Below are positions 1 through 7,729 of a DNA stretch of 64,000 bases, in pieces. A model generated the notes under the pieces. That model did no database searches, had not been told where the DNA came from, and saw only the letters and a program-made list of their open reading frames with translations. The stretch covers positions 2,790,001 to 2,854,000 of the forward strand of contig CP119326.1 in assembly GCA_029202665.1 (NCBI GenBank), in the 5' to 3' direction. Made by a program: the position numbers and the translations under genes. How positions within the stretch are numbered: position 1 is the first letter of the stretch; each line of letters begins with the position of its first letter. Source of the DNA: Candidatus Brevundimonas colombiensis (GTDB lineage Bacteria > Pseudomonadota > Alphaproteobacteria > Caulobacterales > Caulobacteraceae).

Positions 1-335
1 GCGACACCGGTGAAGACCCGGTGATTGCGCCCGGACAGCAGTTTCAGGAATCGGGTCGCCTCCGCCGCATCCGCGGCCTTCTCCAGAAAGCGACGGCCGA
101 CCGACACCACCGTATCGGCGGCGATGATCACGGCCTGGGGATGACGGGCGGCGACGACCTGCGCCTTCGATGTGGCCAGACGCTCGGCCAGACGCGGCGG
201 GGTTTCACCCTTCAGCGGCGTCTCGTCGATATCGGCAGGGTCGATGTGGTCGGGCGTGATGCCGACCTGCGCCAGCAGTTCGATGCGACGCGGGCTGGAC
301 GACGCCAGCACAAGTTCAGGACGGGCCCCAGACAA
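1..335 (-). CDS. maf: Maf-like nucleotide pyrophosphatase (partial, cut by window edge)
   Basis: The N-terminal ~110 residues are present; the C-terminus lies beyond position 1. The first residues contain LVLASSSPRR, the substrate-binding signature of the Maf/YhdE/YceF family, followed by the conserved DIDET segment and AADTVV. Family members hydrolyse non-canonical or modified nucleoside triphosphates in the cytosol and have been linked to septum control. I chose a TTG start at 335 because it places SSSPRR at the usual distance from the N-terminus and lies 14 nt after the infA stop, so the two are probably co-transcribed. The exact start is uncertain. Confidence 0.85.
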   Translation of the reverse strand, partial: MSGARPELVLASSSPRRIELLAQVGITPDHIDPADIDETPLKGETPPRLAERLATSKAQVVAARHPQAVIIAADTVVSVGRRFLEKAADAAEATRFLKLLSGRNHRVFTGV

Positions 336-349
336 ATGCCGGCCGGCCT

Positions 350-568
350 TTACTTGAAGCGGTAGGTGATGCGGCCCTTGGTCAGGTCGTAGGGCGTCAT
401 CTCAACCAGCACCTTATCGCCGGCCAGCACGCGGATGCGGTTCTTGCGCATCTTGCCGGCGGTGTGGGCGATGATCTCGTGGTCGTTCTCAAGCGTCACG
501 CGGAAAGTGGCGTTCGGCAGCAGTTCGCTGACGGTGCCGGGAAACTCGAGCAGTTCTTCCTTAGCCAT
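350..568 (-). CDS. infA: Translation initiation factor IF-1
   Basis: 72 residues, the normal IF-1 length, starting MAKEELLEFPG and containing the S1/OB-fold core NATFRVTLENDHEIIAH and GKMRKNRIRVLAGDKV. IF-1 sits in the 30S A site during initiation. The reading frame stays open upstream, but the ATG at 568 gives the family N-terminus and has a GAGAGG Shine-Dalgarno about five bases ahead. It is followed directly by maf on the same strand, a common alphaproteobacterial arrangement. Confidence 0.97.
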   Translation of the reverse strand: MAKEELLEFPGTVSELLPNATFRVTLENDHEIIAHTAGKMRKNRIRVLAGDKVLVEMTPYDLTKGRITYRFK

Positions 569-671
569 GCGGCCTCTCACGCCCGTTTGAAATGCGTTCA
601 GCCCCACGCCGGGCGGGCGCGTGGGGCGGAATGGAGGGGCCTAATGCCCGAAAACGCAGAGATAGTCGAGG

Positions 672-1139
672 TCAGCCGCGACGGTAGAGGGCGCACAGCA
701 GCGTAAACAGACGTCGCGCGGTCTCCTGATCGACCACGATCTTGCCTTCCAGCCGCGACTTCAACGCCTCGGCGCCTTCGTTGTGCAGGCCGCGACGGCC
801 CATATCGACCGATTCGATCTGGCTGGGCGACGATCCCCGCAGCGCCTCGTAATAGCTGTCGCAGATCAGCAGATAGTCCTTCAGCACGCCCTTCAGCGGC
901 GTCAGGCTGATGGCGTAGGTGCGGGTGAAATCCTCGCCGTCGATGTCGAACACCAGACGATTGTCCTGGAGCGACAGCCTCAGCCTGTAGGGCCCGCCCG
1001 GCGCGCCCTGGGGTTCGAAGCTGTTCTTCTCCACCAGGTCGAAGATGGCGACGCGCCGCTCATGCTCGATCTCGGCCGTCGCGGCCGGCAGGGTCGCAGC
1101 GTCCAGTTCGACCGAGGCCAGCCTGTGCGGACCGCTCAT
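672..1139 (-). CDS. UPF0262 family protein
   Basis: 155 residues. The sequence (HERRVAIFDLVEKNSF, PYRLRLSLQDNRLVFDI, LICDSYYEAL, EGKIVVDQETARRLFTLLC) matches my recollection of the alphaproteobacterial UPF0262 family, whose biochemical role is unknown. No signal peptide or membrane segment is visible. The ATG at 1139 overlaps the stop of the upstream DUF2948 gene by four bases (ATGA), so translation is probably coupled. The frame continues upstream to 1481, but that part is antisense-like and overlaps the neighbour fully, so I rejected it. Confidence 0.8.
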   Translation of the reverse strand: MSGPHRLASVELDAATLPAATAEIEHERRVAIFDLVEKNSFEPQGAPGGPYRLRLSLQDNRLVFDIDGEDFTRTYAISLTPLKGVLKDYLLICDSYYEALRGSSPSQIESVDMGRRGLHNEGAEALKSRLEGKIVVDQETARRLFTLLCALYRRG

Positions 1140-1624
1140 GCCGCATTCCCTTCTTCCAGTTCGGGGCCGTCCAGGTGGGTCGGCGCGATGCGCGCGGGCC
1201 AGCGTTCGGAGATGTCGGTGACCACGGCGTCCAGGCATTCCACGTCGATCCGCAGATCGCCGCCGCCGGCGAACATCAGGATGACGCGGCCGCTGGGCGC
1301 CTCGGTCGGCATAAAGTCCAGCGCCAGCAGTTCCAGCGATGCGTCGGGGCTGCGCGACAGGCGACGGCTCTTGACCGCCAGCACGTCCCCGAACTGCATC
1401 GCGCACATCACCCGCGTCCCCCCGCATTCCCAGCAGAAACGGCTGAAGGCGATGGTCAGGGTGCGCGCCTGCTTTTCCCACACGATATCGACGGGCCGCA
1501 GGATGGCGTCCTGCAACGCGGCGGAAATGATCTGCAGATCGTCGGCGTCCTCGGCCAGCAGGCGCAGCGGCTCGACCGGCGTGCTGGGAACGGGCGGGAC
1601 CGCGTCGATCTCAGTGCTCATCAC
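1136..1624 (-). CDS. DUF2948 family protein
   Basis: 162 residues, soluble, with the recognisable opening LRLLAEDADDLQIISAALQDA and the FSRFCWECG segment typical of DUF2948. Function is unknown. Conserved order murA - DUF2948 - UPF0262 is usual in alphaproteobacteria, and here the genes overlap at both ends (about 11-14 nt with murA, 4 nt with UPF0262), indicating one operon. Two adjacent ATG codons (1624 and 1621) are both possible starts. Confidence 0.8.
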   Translation of the reverse strand: MMSTEIDAVPPVPSTPVEPLRLLAEDADDLQIISAALQDAILRPVDIVWEKQARTLTIAFSRFCWECGGTRVMCAMQFGDVLAVKSRRLSRSPDASLELLALDFMPTEAPSGRVILMFAGGGDLRIDVECLDAVVTDISERWPARIAPTHLDGPELEEGNAA

Positions 1625-2900
1625 CTGTTCCCTTTATGCGTCGGATATCGGCGCCGCACGCGCCGAGCTTGTCCTCCAAACGCTCGAACCCGCGATCCAG
1701 ATGATAGACCCGGCCCACCGTCGTTTCGCCCTGGGCGACCAGGCCCGCGATGACCAGGCACATCGACGCCCGCAGATCGGTGGCCATGACCTGGGCGCCG
1801 TGCAGAACCTCGACGCCCGTGACGTGCGCCTCGCCGGCGTGGACGGAAATCTCGGCGCCCAGACGCGCCAGCTCCGGCACGTGCATGAAACGGTTCTCGA
1901 AAATCGTCTCACGCACCGTGCTGACGCCCTCGGCCGTGGTCATCAGGGCCATGAACTGCGCCTGCAGATCGGTGGCGAAGCCGGGATAGATGGCGGTCTC
2001 GACATCGACGGCCTTCAGCCGTTGCTTCGGATCGCGCTTGATCCGCACGCCGTCGGCGGCGGGGGAGACATCGACGCCCGCCTCGATCATCTTGTCGGTC
2101 AGCGAACCGATCAGTTCCGCGCGCGCCTTGGTCAGGCGCACATCGCCACCCGCCATGGCGGCGGCGACGGCATAGGAGCCCATTTCGATCCGGTCGGGAA
2201 TCACCGACCAGGTCGCGCCGTTCAGCGACGAGACGCCCGTGATGGTCAGAACATCGGTGTCGATGCCTTCGATCCTGGCGCCCATCGCCGTCAGGCAGCG
2301 GGCCAGATCGCCGATCTCGGGTTCGCGCGCCGCACGCCGCAGAACCGTCACGCCCTGCGCCAGCACCGCCGCCAGCAGGGCGTGTTCGGTCGCGCCGACG
2401 GACACGAACGGGAACTCGATCTCGGCGCCGCGCAGCCCCTTGGGCGCGCGGGCGGTGACATATCCCTCTTCCAGCTCGATCTCGGCGCCCAGGGCCGTCA
2501 ATGCCTGCAGGTGCAGATCCACCGGACGCGCGCCGATGGTGCAGCCGCCGGGCAGCGACACCTTGGCCTCGCCCGTGCGCGCCAGCAGCGGCCCCAGCAC
2601 ATTGAACGAGGCGCGCATCTGGCGGACCAGATCATAGGGGGCGAAGGTCGAGGTCAGGTCCTTGGCGTGGAACAGGCTCTCTTGCCCGTCCGCGCCGTCG
2701 CGCTCGGTCACCTCGATGCCGAACTGGCGCAGCAGTTGCCCCAGGAAACGCGTGTCCGCCAGCCGCGGCATATTGGTCAGCAGCAAGGGTTGATCCGTCA
2801 GGATCGAGGCCGCCATCAGCTTGATGGCCGAGTTCTTGGCGCCGCTGACGGGAATGTCCCCGAAAAGCTGGGCGCCGCCGTGAATGGCGATGCTGTCCAT
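1611..2900 (-). CDS. murA: UDP-N-acetylglucosamine 1-carboxyvinyltransferase MurA
   Basis: 429 residues, normal for MurA, which transfers enolpyruvate from PEP to UDP-GlcNAc in the first committed step of peptidoglycan synthesis in the cytoplasm. The N-terminus has IPVSGAKNSAIKLMAA, the UDP-GlcNAc-binding loop. The flexible active-site loop PGGCTIGARPVDLH holds Cys120, the catalytic residue and fosfomycin target, so the enzyme is of the fosfomycin-sensitive Cys type. I chose ATG 2900 (MDSIAIHGG) over the upstream ATG because it matches the family start. It heads the murA-DUF2948-UPF0262 group. Confidence 0.96.
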   Translation of the reverse strand: MDSIAIHGGAQLFGDIPVSGAKNSAIKLMAASILTDQPLLLTNMPRLADTRFLGQLLRQFGIEVTERDGADGQESLFHAKDLTSTFAPYDLVRQMRASFNVLGPLLARTGEAKVSLPGGCTIGARPVDLHLQALTALGAEIELEEGYVTARAPKGLRGAEIEFPFVSVGATEHALLAAVLAQGVTVLRRAAREPEIGDLARCLTAMGARIEGIDTDVLTITGVSSLNGATWSVIPDRIEMGSYAVAAAMAGGDVRLTKARAELIGSLTDKMIEAGVDVSPAADGVRIKRDPKQRLKAVDVETAIYPGFATDLQAQFMALMTTAEGVSTVRETIFENRFMHVPELARLGAEISVHAGEAHVTGVEVLHGAQVMATDLRASMCLVIAGLVAQGETTVGRVYHLDRGFERLEDKLGACGADIRRIKGTGDEH

Positions 2901-3002
2901 GTGGTCCTTAGGCGCGCCCGAAGGAAACGCTTCGGGGAAAGGGGTCTGTAGCAAGCCGGCGCGCGCTTGCCAAAGGGCTGGGCGACGTCGCGCCGATGAC
3001 TT

Positions 3003-3323
3003 TCAGTTGCTGTCTCTGGGCGCCGCCGGGGTCCGCGCCGGCGCCTTGCGGCGTCGCAGGTTGGCGCGAAGGGCGGACGCCAGGCGGATGGCCTTTTCGG
3101 CCTTGGCGCGCGCCGCCTCGGACTGGGCAGGCTCGGACTGGGCAGGCTCGGACTGGGCAGGCTCGGACTGGGCAGGCTCGGGCGCGGCGGCGGGCGATTG
3201 CACGGCCTCGGCCTTGGCCGGCGATTCGACACGCGGCGGCGCGGCGGCGGCGGGCGGCGTAACGGCGTCGTGCGGAGAACGAGTCATGAGCTGCAGAATG
3301 CCGCGATCACGGGCCATGTCCAA
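3003..3323 (-). CDS. Hypothetical protein with PAQSE tandem repeat
   Basis: 106 residues, rich in Ala, Pro, Glu and Ser and probably disordered. The middle has four in-frame copies of a five-residue unit (PAQSE) coded by four identical 15-bp repeats at 3121-3180. The C-terminal third is basic (ARAKAEKAIRLASALRANLRRRK). It sits about 100 bp upstream of murA on the same strand. I do not recognise a family. Start could also be the internal Met at residue 3 or 13. Confidence 0.5.
   Translation of the reverse strand: MDMARDRGILQLMTRSPHDAVTPPAAAAPPRVESPAKAEAVQSPAAAPEPAQSEPAQSEPAQSEPAQSEAARAKAEKAIRLASALRANLRRRKAPARTPAAPRDSN
3121..3180. repeat. Four exact 15-bp tandem repeats
   Basis: Four consecutive identical 15-bp units (gactgggcaggctcg on the plus strand) with no mismatch. 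The period is a multiple of three, so copy-number change would keep the reading frame of the overlapping minus-strand gene and only lengthen or shorten its PAQSE segment. Confidence 0.97.
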
Positions 3324-3398
3324 ACTTTCTTTCAGATCGTCAAAAAGCCGCTTCCCTCCCCGGAAGGGTTTGGCTATACGGCCGCTTCCTCAGTCGGG

Positions 3399-3473
<75 letters not shown>

Positions 3474-3486
3474 TCTGAGACCTGAA

Positions 3487-3518
3487 AAGGCCCGGCTTTC
3501 GCCGGGCCTTTTTGTTTT
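3487..3518 (+). terminator. Rho-independent terminator after tRNA-Thr
   Basis: Perfect 10-bp stem (aaggcccggc at 3487-3496, gccgggcctt at 3501-3510) with a TTTC loop, followed by a T-rich tail. It lies just downstream of tRNA-Thr on the plus strand. Confidence 0.9.
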
Positions 3519-3552
3519 CCGAGCCTGTCTGTTCGGCGGAACCGTTGATGGT

Positions 3553-4143
3553 TCAGTCGAAGGCCGACATCCGCCCCCGGAACGGGTCGCGCTCATCCGA
3601 ATCGCGATCCTTGCTCCAGCTGAAACCCATCGACAGGGACTTGCTGGTGGTGTCGCCGCCATAGCCGCGAGCGCGGACGCCATAGGGCGAATAGAAGCCG
3701 GGTCCCGCCAATCCATAGCGCCCCGGATAGCCATAGCCGTAACCCCAGGGCTCGTTGCGCGCCTCGCGATAGGCCAGGTCCAGTCGTCCGTTCTCGCCGA
3801 CCGGCATGGAGACGGCGGCGCCATAGGTGCGATAGCCGCCGGTGCCGATGCCCGCCTCGACCATGCCATGCATCTGACGGTCGTCCTGCGGACCGGGCGA
3901 CGGCCCCTCTTCAAAACTGGCGCCGGGGGTGCGGTTCGATATCCAGTTCTGGATCTGCTGCTCGGTGGTCATGCCGTGCGGCTGGGCGTCCTGCGCCGTC
4001 GGGGCGGCGACGGCGACCTGGGGGGCGGCGTTCATGGCCTGGGCCAGGGTCGGGGCGTTGGTCGGGGCGGTGGCGACCACCCCATCCGGGTCGGCGCCGG
4101 GCGCCATCAGGACCATGCCGGCCAAGAAACCTGCGATCAGCAT
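3553..4143 (-). CDS. Hypothetical secreted protein, Gly/Tyr-rich
   Basis: 196 residues with a short hydrophobic N-terminus (MLIAGFLAGMVLMAPG) that looks like a signal peptide. A low-complexity Ala/Pro stretch follows, then a segment resembling an outer-membrane or surface domain: alternating hydrophobic residues (AAVSMPVGENGRLDLAYRE), a run rich in GYGYG-type motifs, and a final SKSLSMGFSWSKD strand. I do not recognise a named family. It is a single gene between tRNA-Thr and msrB. Confidence 0.6.
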   Translation of the reverse strand: MLIAGFLAGMVLMAPGADPDGVVATAPTNAPTLAQAMNAAPQVAVAAPTAQDAQPHGMTTEQQIQNWISNRTPGASFEEGPSPGPQDDRQMHGMVEAGIGTGGYRTYGAAVSMPVGENGRLDLAYREARNEPWGYGYGYPGRYGLAGPGFYSPYGVRARGYGGDTTSKSLSMGFSWSKDRDSDERDPFRGRMSAFD

Positions 4144-4191
4144 TTCGCCTCTCCCTTCGACATCATCATAGCACGGCGAATAAGGCGATGG

Positions 4192-4686
4192 TCAGGCGTT
4201 TGCGTCGCCCCGTTCCAACGGGTCCGGCAGGGGCTCGCCTTCCGCCACGAACGACAGGGCCACGGAGTTGATGCAGTAGCGATTGCCGGTCGGCGGCGGG
4301 CCGTCGGGAAAGACGTGGCCCTGGTGGCTGCCGCACCGGGCGCACTGGGTCTCGATACGGATCATGCCATAGCTGGTGTCGCGGATTTCGTGAACGTGGG
4401 CCGCATCGACCGGCTCGGTGAAGCTGGGCCAGCCGGTGCCGCTTTCGAACTTCGTCCGGCTGCGGAACAGCGGCAGGCCGCATTCGCGGCAGCAGAAGAC
4501 GCCGGTCCGCTTTTCGCCCAGCAGCGTGCCACAGAACGGCGCCTCGGTGCCGTGCGACAGCAGGACGCGCTTCTCTTCGGGGCTCAGGCCCGCCTCCAGC
4601 CGGGCGCGTTCCTCCGCGTCGGGCGGCGTCAGGTCGTAGCCGGAAGGCGAGCGCAGGGTTTGGGCGTGGGAAGCGAGATCGGTCAT
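4192..4686 (-). CDS. msrB: Peptide-methionine (R)-S-oxide reductase MsrB
   Basis: 164 residues. MsrB reduces the R-sulfoxide of protein methionine. Two CxxC pairs (CRECG and CARCG) form the structural zinc site, GTGWPSF is the substrate pocket, and RYCINSVAL near the C-terminus carries the catalytic Cys. Start at ATG 4686 (MTDLASHA); the upstream ATG at 4722 is possible but overlaps the spacer to the preceding gene. There is no signal peptide, so it is cytosolic. Confidence 0.95.
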   Translation of the reverse strand: MTDLASHAQTLRSPSGYDLTPPDAEERARLEAGLSPEEKRVLLSHGTEAPFCGTLLGEKRTGVFCCRECGLPLFRSRTKFESGTGWPSFTEPVDAAHVHEIRDTSYGMIRIETQCARCGSHQGHVFPDGPPPTGNRYCINSVALSFVAEGEPLPDPLERGDANA

Positions 4687-4760
4687 GGTCTGCAAATGGG
4701 AAGGGGCGGGCCGAGGTTCCACCCCTGCCCGCCCCCTCGATTCACACGATGATGCGATGC

Positions 4761-6239
4761 TTACTGGAACAGGGTTCCGACCCAGGCGCGCACGGCGGCT
4801 TCGTCGGTCGCGTCGCCAGTGTAGGCCAGGCCCTGCGCCGGGGTGAAGGGCGCGTCATTGCCGCGCTGGCGCGTCGTCCAGGCCTTGTGACCATAGCTCA
4901 GCTCGGCGTAGTTCGACGGCAGACGCAGCACGGTGGGCTCGATGAAGATCGAATCCTCGGCCGTGACCGACCCGGCCAGACGCACGTTCGGCAGGCGCGT
5001 CAGCAGGTCCAGCGTGTCCAGGCAGCCGCTGGTGCAGCCGCCGTCCACCAGGACGACCACCGGCCCGGCGACCGGATTGGCGGCGCCCGTATCCGGCACC
5101 GACGGACGGCCCGGCAGGGTGAAGGTGGCCTGATTGGCGGCCAGGGCCGAATCAAAGGCGGCGACGATGGCCTGGGTCTGTTCGATCACCGGGCCGGATT
5201 CGGCGACAAAGCGCGGATCGGCCTGCATCCGGGCCAGGGTGTCAGCGAACCACTGACGATTCGCCTGGGTGGCGCGATAGGTGATCGAACCGGCCTCGGG
5301 CTGGCGGCTGACGGTGAATTCGGGCGTCCAGATGCGGTTGGCCAGGCCATAGCCGCGCCCCGTGGCGTTCAGCGACGCCCCGTTCGCGCCACGCAGGTCG
5401 ATGACCAGCCCCTGCGCCCCGCGAAGGGCCGGCAGCTGCGCCTCGACCGCGGCGAAGAAGGCGTCCCAACCGGCATCGTCGGCCAGGGTGTGGACATTGA
5501 TCCAGGGCCGACCGTTCACCGTCTCGATCGACAGCGGATTGGCGCCGGGCGCATAGACGGTGGCGCGATAGGCGGCTTCCAGGCCGGCGGCGTCGGCCGG
5601 TTGAGGCTGCATCTGGAAGTCGCGGTCGCGACGACCGACCTTGAAGGTGCACAGCGACGGCACGCCGCCGGTGAACGGATTGTTGCGGTTCCACAGCAGA
5701 TAGGGGGCGGTGCGCACCCGGCCGGCCTCGGTCGTCAGGTCGCCTTCCCAGCGATCCAGACGCTCTTCGGCCAGTTGCGCCGCGGTCTTGTCGCCGCACT
5801 TCACCAGGGTCGCCCCGACCGGCGGCAGGTTGCGAACGCCCGGCTTGGCGTAGGAGACGACATATTCGCCGTTGCGCGATGCCGTGGTCACGCCCGGCCA
5901 GCTGGTGGCGAAGAACGGGCCAAGACCCTCGTAGGTGGGGCGGATGGCGATGTTCGAATCGCGGAAGCCGTTGGCGTAATAGCGCATCAGATAGGCGTGG
6001 CTGTCGCCGCTGTTGACCTGCCCGACCTTGCCTTTCGCCTCAGCCAGACCCGCGTCGATCCAGTTGCGGAAGGCTTGGCTGGACGCGCCGGGAATCACGG
6101 CGGCGGGATGGTTGGCGGCCAGCGCATCGTGGGCGGCCTGGAGATCCTGCTGGGCCAGAGCGCGGAAGTCCTGGGCGACGGCGGCGCCGGCGGCCAGGGA
6201 CAGAACGGCGGCCGATGCGGCGGCGATCATGCGATTCAT
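4761..6239 (-). CDS. S41 family peptidase-like secreted protein
   Basis: About 492 residues with a clear Sec signal peptide (MNRMIAAASAAVLSLAAGAAVAQ). The C-terminal half has the tail-specific protease fold signature: LVIDLRGANG, then VVVLVDGGCTSGCLDTLDLLTR, where the Ser of CTSGC is at the nucleophile position. S41 enzymes cut from C-termini in the periplasm, but no PDZ domain is visible here, so substrate selection may differ. ATG 6239 has an AGGAA ribosome site. A short palindrome lies upstream at 6267-6287. Confidence 0.75.
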   Translation of the reverse strand: MNRMIAAASAAVLSLAAGAAVAQDFRALAQQDLQAAHDALAANHPAAVIPGASSQAFRNWIDAGLAEAKGKVGQVNSGDSHAYLMRYYANGFRDSNIAIRPTYEGLGPFFATSWPGVTTASRNGEYVVSYAKPGVRNLPPVGATLVKCGDKTAAQLAEERLDRWEGDLTTEAGRVRTAPYLLWNRNNPFTGGVPSLCTFKVGRRDRDFQMQPQPADAAGLEAAYRATVYAPGANPLSIETVNGRPWINVHTLADDAGWDAFFAAVEAQLPALRGAQGLVIDLRGANGASLNATGRGYGLANRIWTPEFTVSRQPEAGSITYRATQANRQWFADTLARMQADPRFVAESGPVIEQTQAIVAAFDSALAANQATFTLPGRPSVPDTGAANPVAGPVVVLVDGGCTSGCLDTLDLLTRLPNVRLAGSVTAEDSIFIEPTVLRLPSNYAELSYGHKAWTTRQRGNDAPFTPAQGLAYTGDATDEAAVRAWVGTLFQ

Positions 6240-6266
6240 GGGGGTTTCCTGCGGTCTTCTCAAAGG

Positions 6267-6287
6267 TAAACGCTTGCCCAGCGTTAA
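6267..6287. promoter_or_regulatory. Palindrome upstream of S41 peptidase gene
   Basis: AACGCT (6269-6274) and AGCGTT (6280-6285) form a perfect inverted repeat around a 5-nt spacer, extended by a further matching pair outside one mismatch. It sits about 30 bp upstream of the S41 start, where an operator would be expected. The CG-centred half-sites resemble operators of dimeric repressors; which regulator binds cannot be told. Confidence 0.35.
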
Positions 6288-6356
6288 ACCTCATGCGTCC
6301 CGCGCTTGCCAAGCCCGCACGACCCGATTTCGCCGCATTGTCACATGAGCCGTCCG

Positions 6357-7076
6357 TCAGAAACGCGGAGGCGTCGCCGTCGTCACGGGCCCGAACAGGC
6401 CGATGAAACTGCGCTTAAGCGCCGCGTCCGCCTCGTCCAGCGTGGCCAGCACGCCCAGATCGACCAGGCTGGTCACGCCATGCTCCTGAATGCCGCACGG
6501 CACGATCCCGCCGAAATGCTCCAGGTTCGGTTCGACGTTCAGGCTGACGCCGTGGAAGCTGACCCATTTGCGGACCTTGACGCCGATCGCGGCGATCTTG
6601 TCCTCGCGCGACCAGCCCGGACCTTTTCGTTCCACCCAGACCCCGACGCGGCCCGGCCGAACGTCCGCGACGACGCCGAAGTCGGACAGGGCGTCGATCA
6701 GCCACAGCTCCAGCCCCCGCACGAAACAGCGCACGTCCCTGCCCCGCCGGTTCATGTCCAGCATCACATAACAGACCCGCTGGCCCGGCCCGTGATAGGT
6801 GAACTGACCTCCCCGCCCGGTGCGGTGAACGGGGAACCGGCCGGCGTCCAGCAGATCCTCGTCCTTGGCGGACACTCCGGCGGTGTAGAGCGGCGGATGT
6901 TCCAGCAGCCAGACCATCTCGGCCGCCTCGCCCGCCGCGATGGCGGCGACCCGCGCCTCCATGAAGGCCTCTGCGGCGGCGTAGTCGACATAATCCTCCG
7001 ACACCGCCCATTCGACGGGTCGACCGTCGTCGAGGTGCAGTTTCTGAAGGGACGGACTTAACGGCTCAGCAAGCAT
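6357..7076 (-). CDS. lipB: Lipoyl(octanoyl) transferase LipB
   Basis: 239 residues. LipB moves octanoate from acyl carrier protein to lipoyl domains of 2-oxoacid dehydrogenases and GcvH. Visible motifs: RGGQFTYHGPGQ substrate pocket, KIAAIGVKVRKWVSFHG with the catalytic Lys, and GIVPCGI with the catalytic Cys. The gene is divergent from the fliN-like gene. No good ribosome site is visible before ATG 7076, so the start is less certain than the identity. Confidence 0.95.
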   Translation of the reverse strand: MLAEPLSPSLQKLHLDDGRPVEWAVSEDYVDYAAAEAFMEARVAAIAAGEAAEMVWLLEHPPLYTAGVSAKDEDLLDAGRFPVHRTGRGGQFTYHGPGQRVCYVMLDMNRRGRDVRCFVRGLELWLIDALSDFGVVADVRPGRVGVWVERKGPGWSREDKIAAIGVKVRKWVSFHGVSLNVEPNLEHFGGIVPCGIQEHGVTSLVDLGVLATLDEADAALKRSFIGLFGPVTTATPPRF

Positions 7077-7142
7077 GACGCTTCAATGTGGACGCGAAGG
7101 CGTTTCCGCAAGAGACGGCCTTGCCGTGACCGAGAGCTTTTC

Positions 7143-7394
7143 GTGACCCAGATCAACGCCGTCGATGTCGAAATCTCAGTCGTGCTGGGGCGTTCGGTGC
7201 TGCCGATGTCGCAACTGCTGCGCATGGGACGCGGCGCGGTGATTCCCCTGGACGTAGCCGAGGGCGACGAGGTGTGGATCCTGGCCAACAATTATCCGGT
7301 GGCGCGCGGCGAGATCGAGATTCGCGACGACCGTATCGCCATCACCGTCACCCGCCAGGCCGACGTCTATGATTTCATGGCCGGCGCGGCCTGA
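7143..7394 (+). CDS. fliN: FliM/FliN family flagellar motor switch protein
   Basis: 83 residues, essentially one SpoA/C-ring domain: VEISVVLGRSVLPMSQLL, LGRGAVIPLD-like core and the NNYPVARGEIEI strand. FliN forms the base of the flagellar C-ring and binds CheY-P and the export apparatus. I chose GTG 7143 (MTQINAVDVEIS) because it starts right at the domain and follows GAGAG. It is short for a FliN, lacking the N-terminal extension, and stands alone here, so it could be a second FliN-like protein. Confidence 0.75.
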   Translation: MTQINAVDVEISVVLGRSVLPMSQLLRMGRGAVIPLDVAEGDEVWILANNYPVARGEIEIRDDRIAITVTRQADVYDFMAGAA

Positions 7395-7395
7395 T

Positions 7396-7523
7396 TGGCC
7401 AGTGACGCGTGGCCAGTGACGCGTGGCGAGTGAATAGGCCCGCCTTTCCAGACCGGGCGTCAGATCGCCATCGCTGAAATCGCCCGAAACAACGCGCTGT
7501 TGACCACTCGCCACTCGCCACTC
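7396..7523. repeat. Intergenic tandem and inverted repeat cluster
   Basis: Two exact 14-bp units (tggccagtgacgcg at 7396-7409 and 7410-7423) are followed by a variant. The junction sequence GTGGCGAGTG (7423-7432) recurs inverted as CACTCGCCAC at 7505-7514 and 7512-7521. Between fliN and tRNA-Leu a long foldback is thus possible. No coding potential is apparent. Confidence 0.8.
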
Positions 7524-7579
7524 AAATCGCCCCTTCCCTTTTCCAACGGCTTCGTCTATTCGCCGCCGCTCCGATGCGA

Positions 7580-7664
7580 GCGGTCGTGGCGGAATTGGTA
7601 GACGCGCAGCGTTGAGGTCGCTGTGGGGCAACCCGTGGAAGTTCGAGTCTTCTCGACCGCACCA
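7580..7664 (+). tRNA. tRNA-Leu (anticodon GAG)
   Basis: Class II tRNA with a long variable arm. GCGGTCG at 7580-7586 pairs with CGACCGC at 7654-7660, discriminator A, encoded CCA 7662-7664. The anticodon stem CAGCG/CGCTG encloses TTGAGGT, anticodon GAG. Confidence 0.96.
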
Positions 7665-7729
7665 TCTGGCTAAACAGGGCGATTCATCGGCTAACTCCGG
7701 CTGGACATACTACCAAGGAAGGCGACAAC

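Noticed and set aside
783..2951. 722-codon plus-strand frame opposite murA and DUF2948
   Set aside because: Arg/Gly/Gln-rich translation without any motif, fully antisense to recognised genes.
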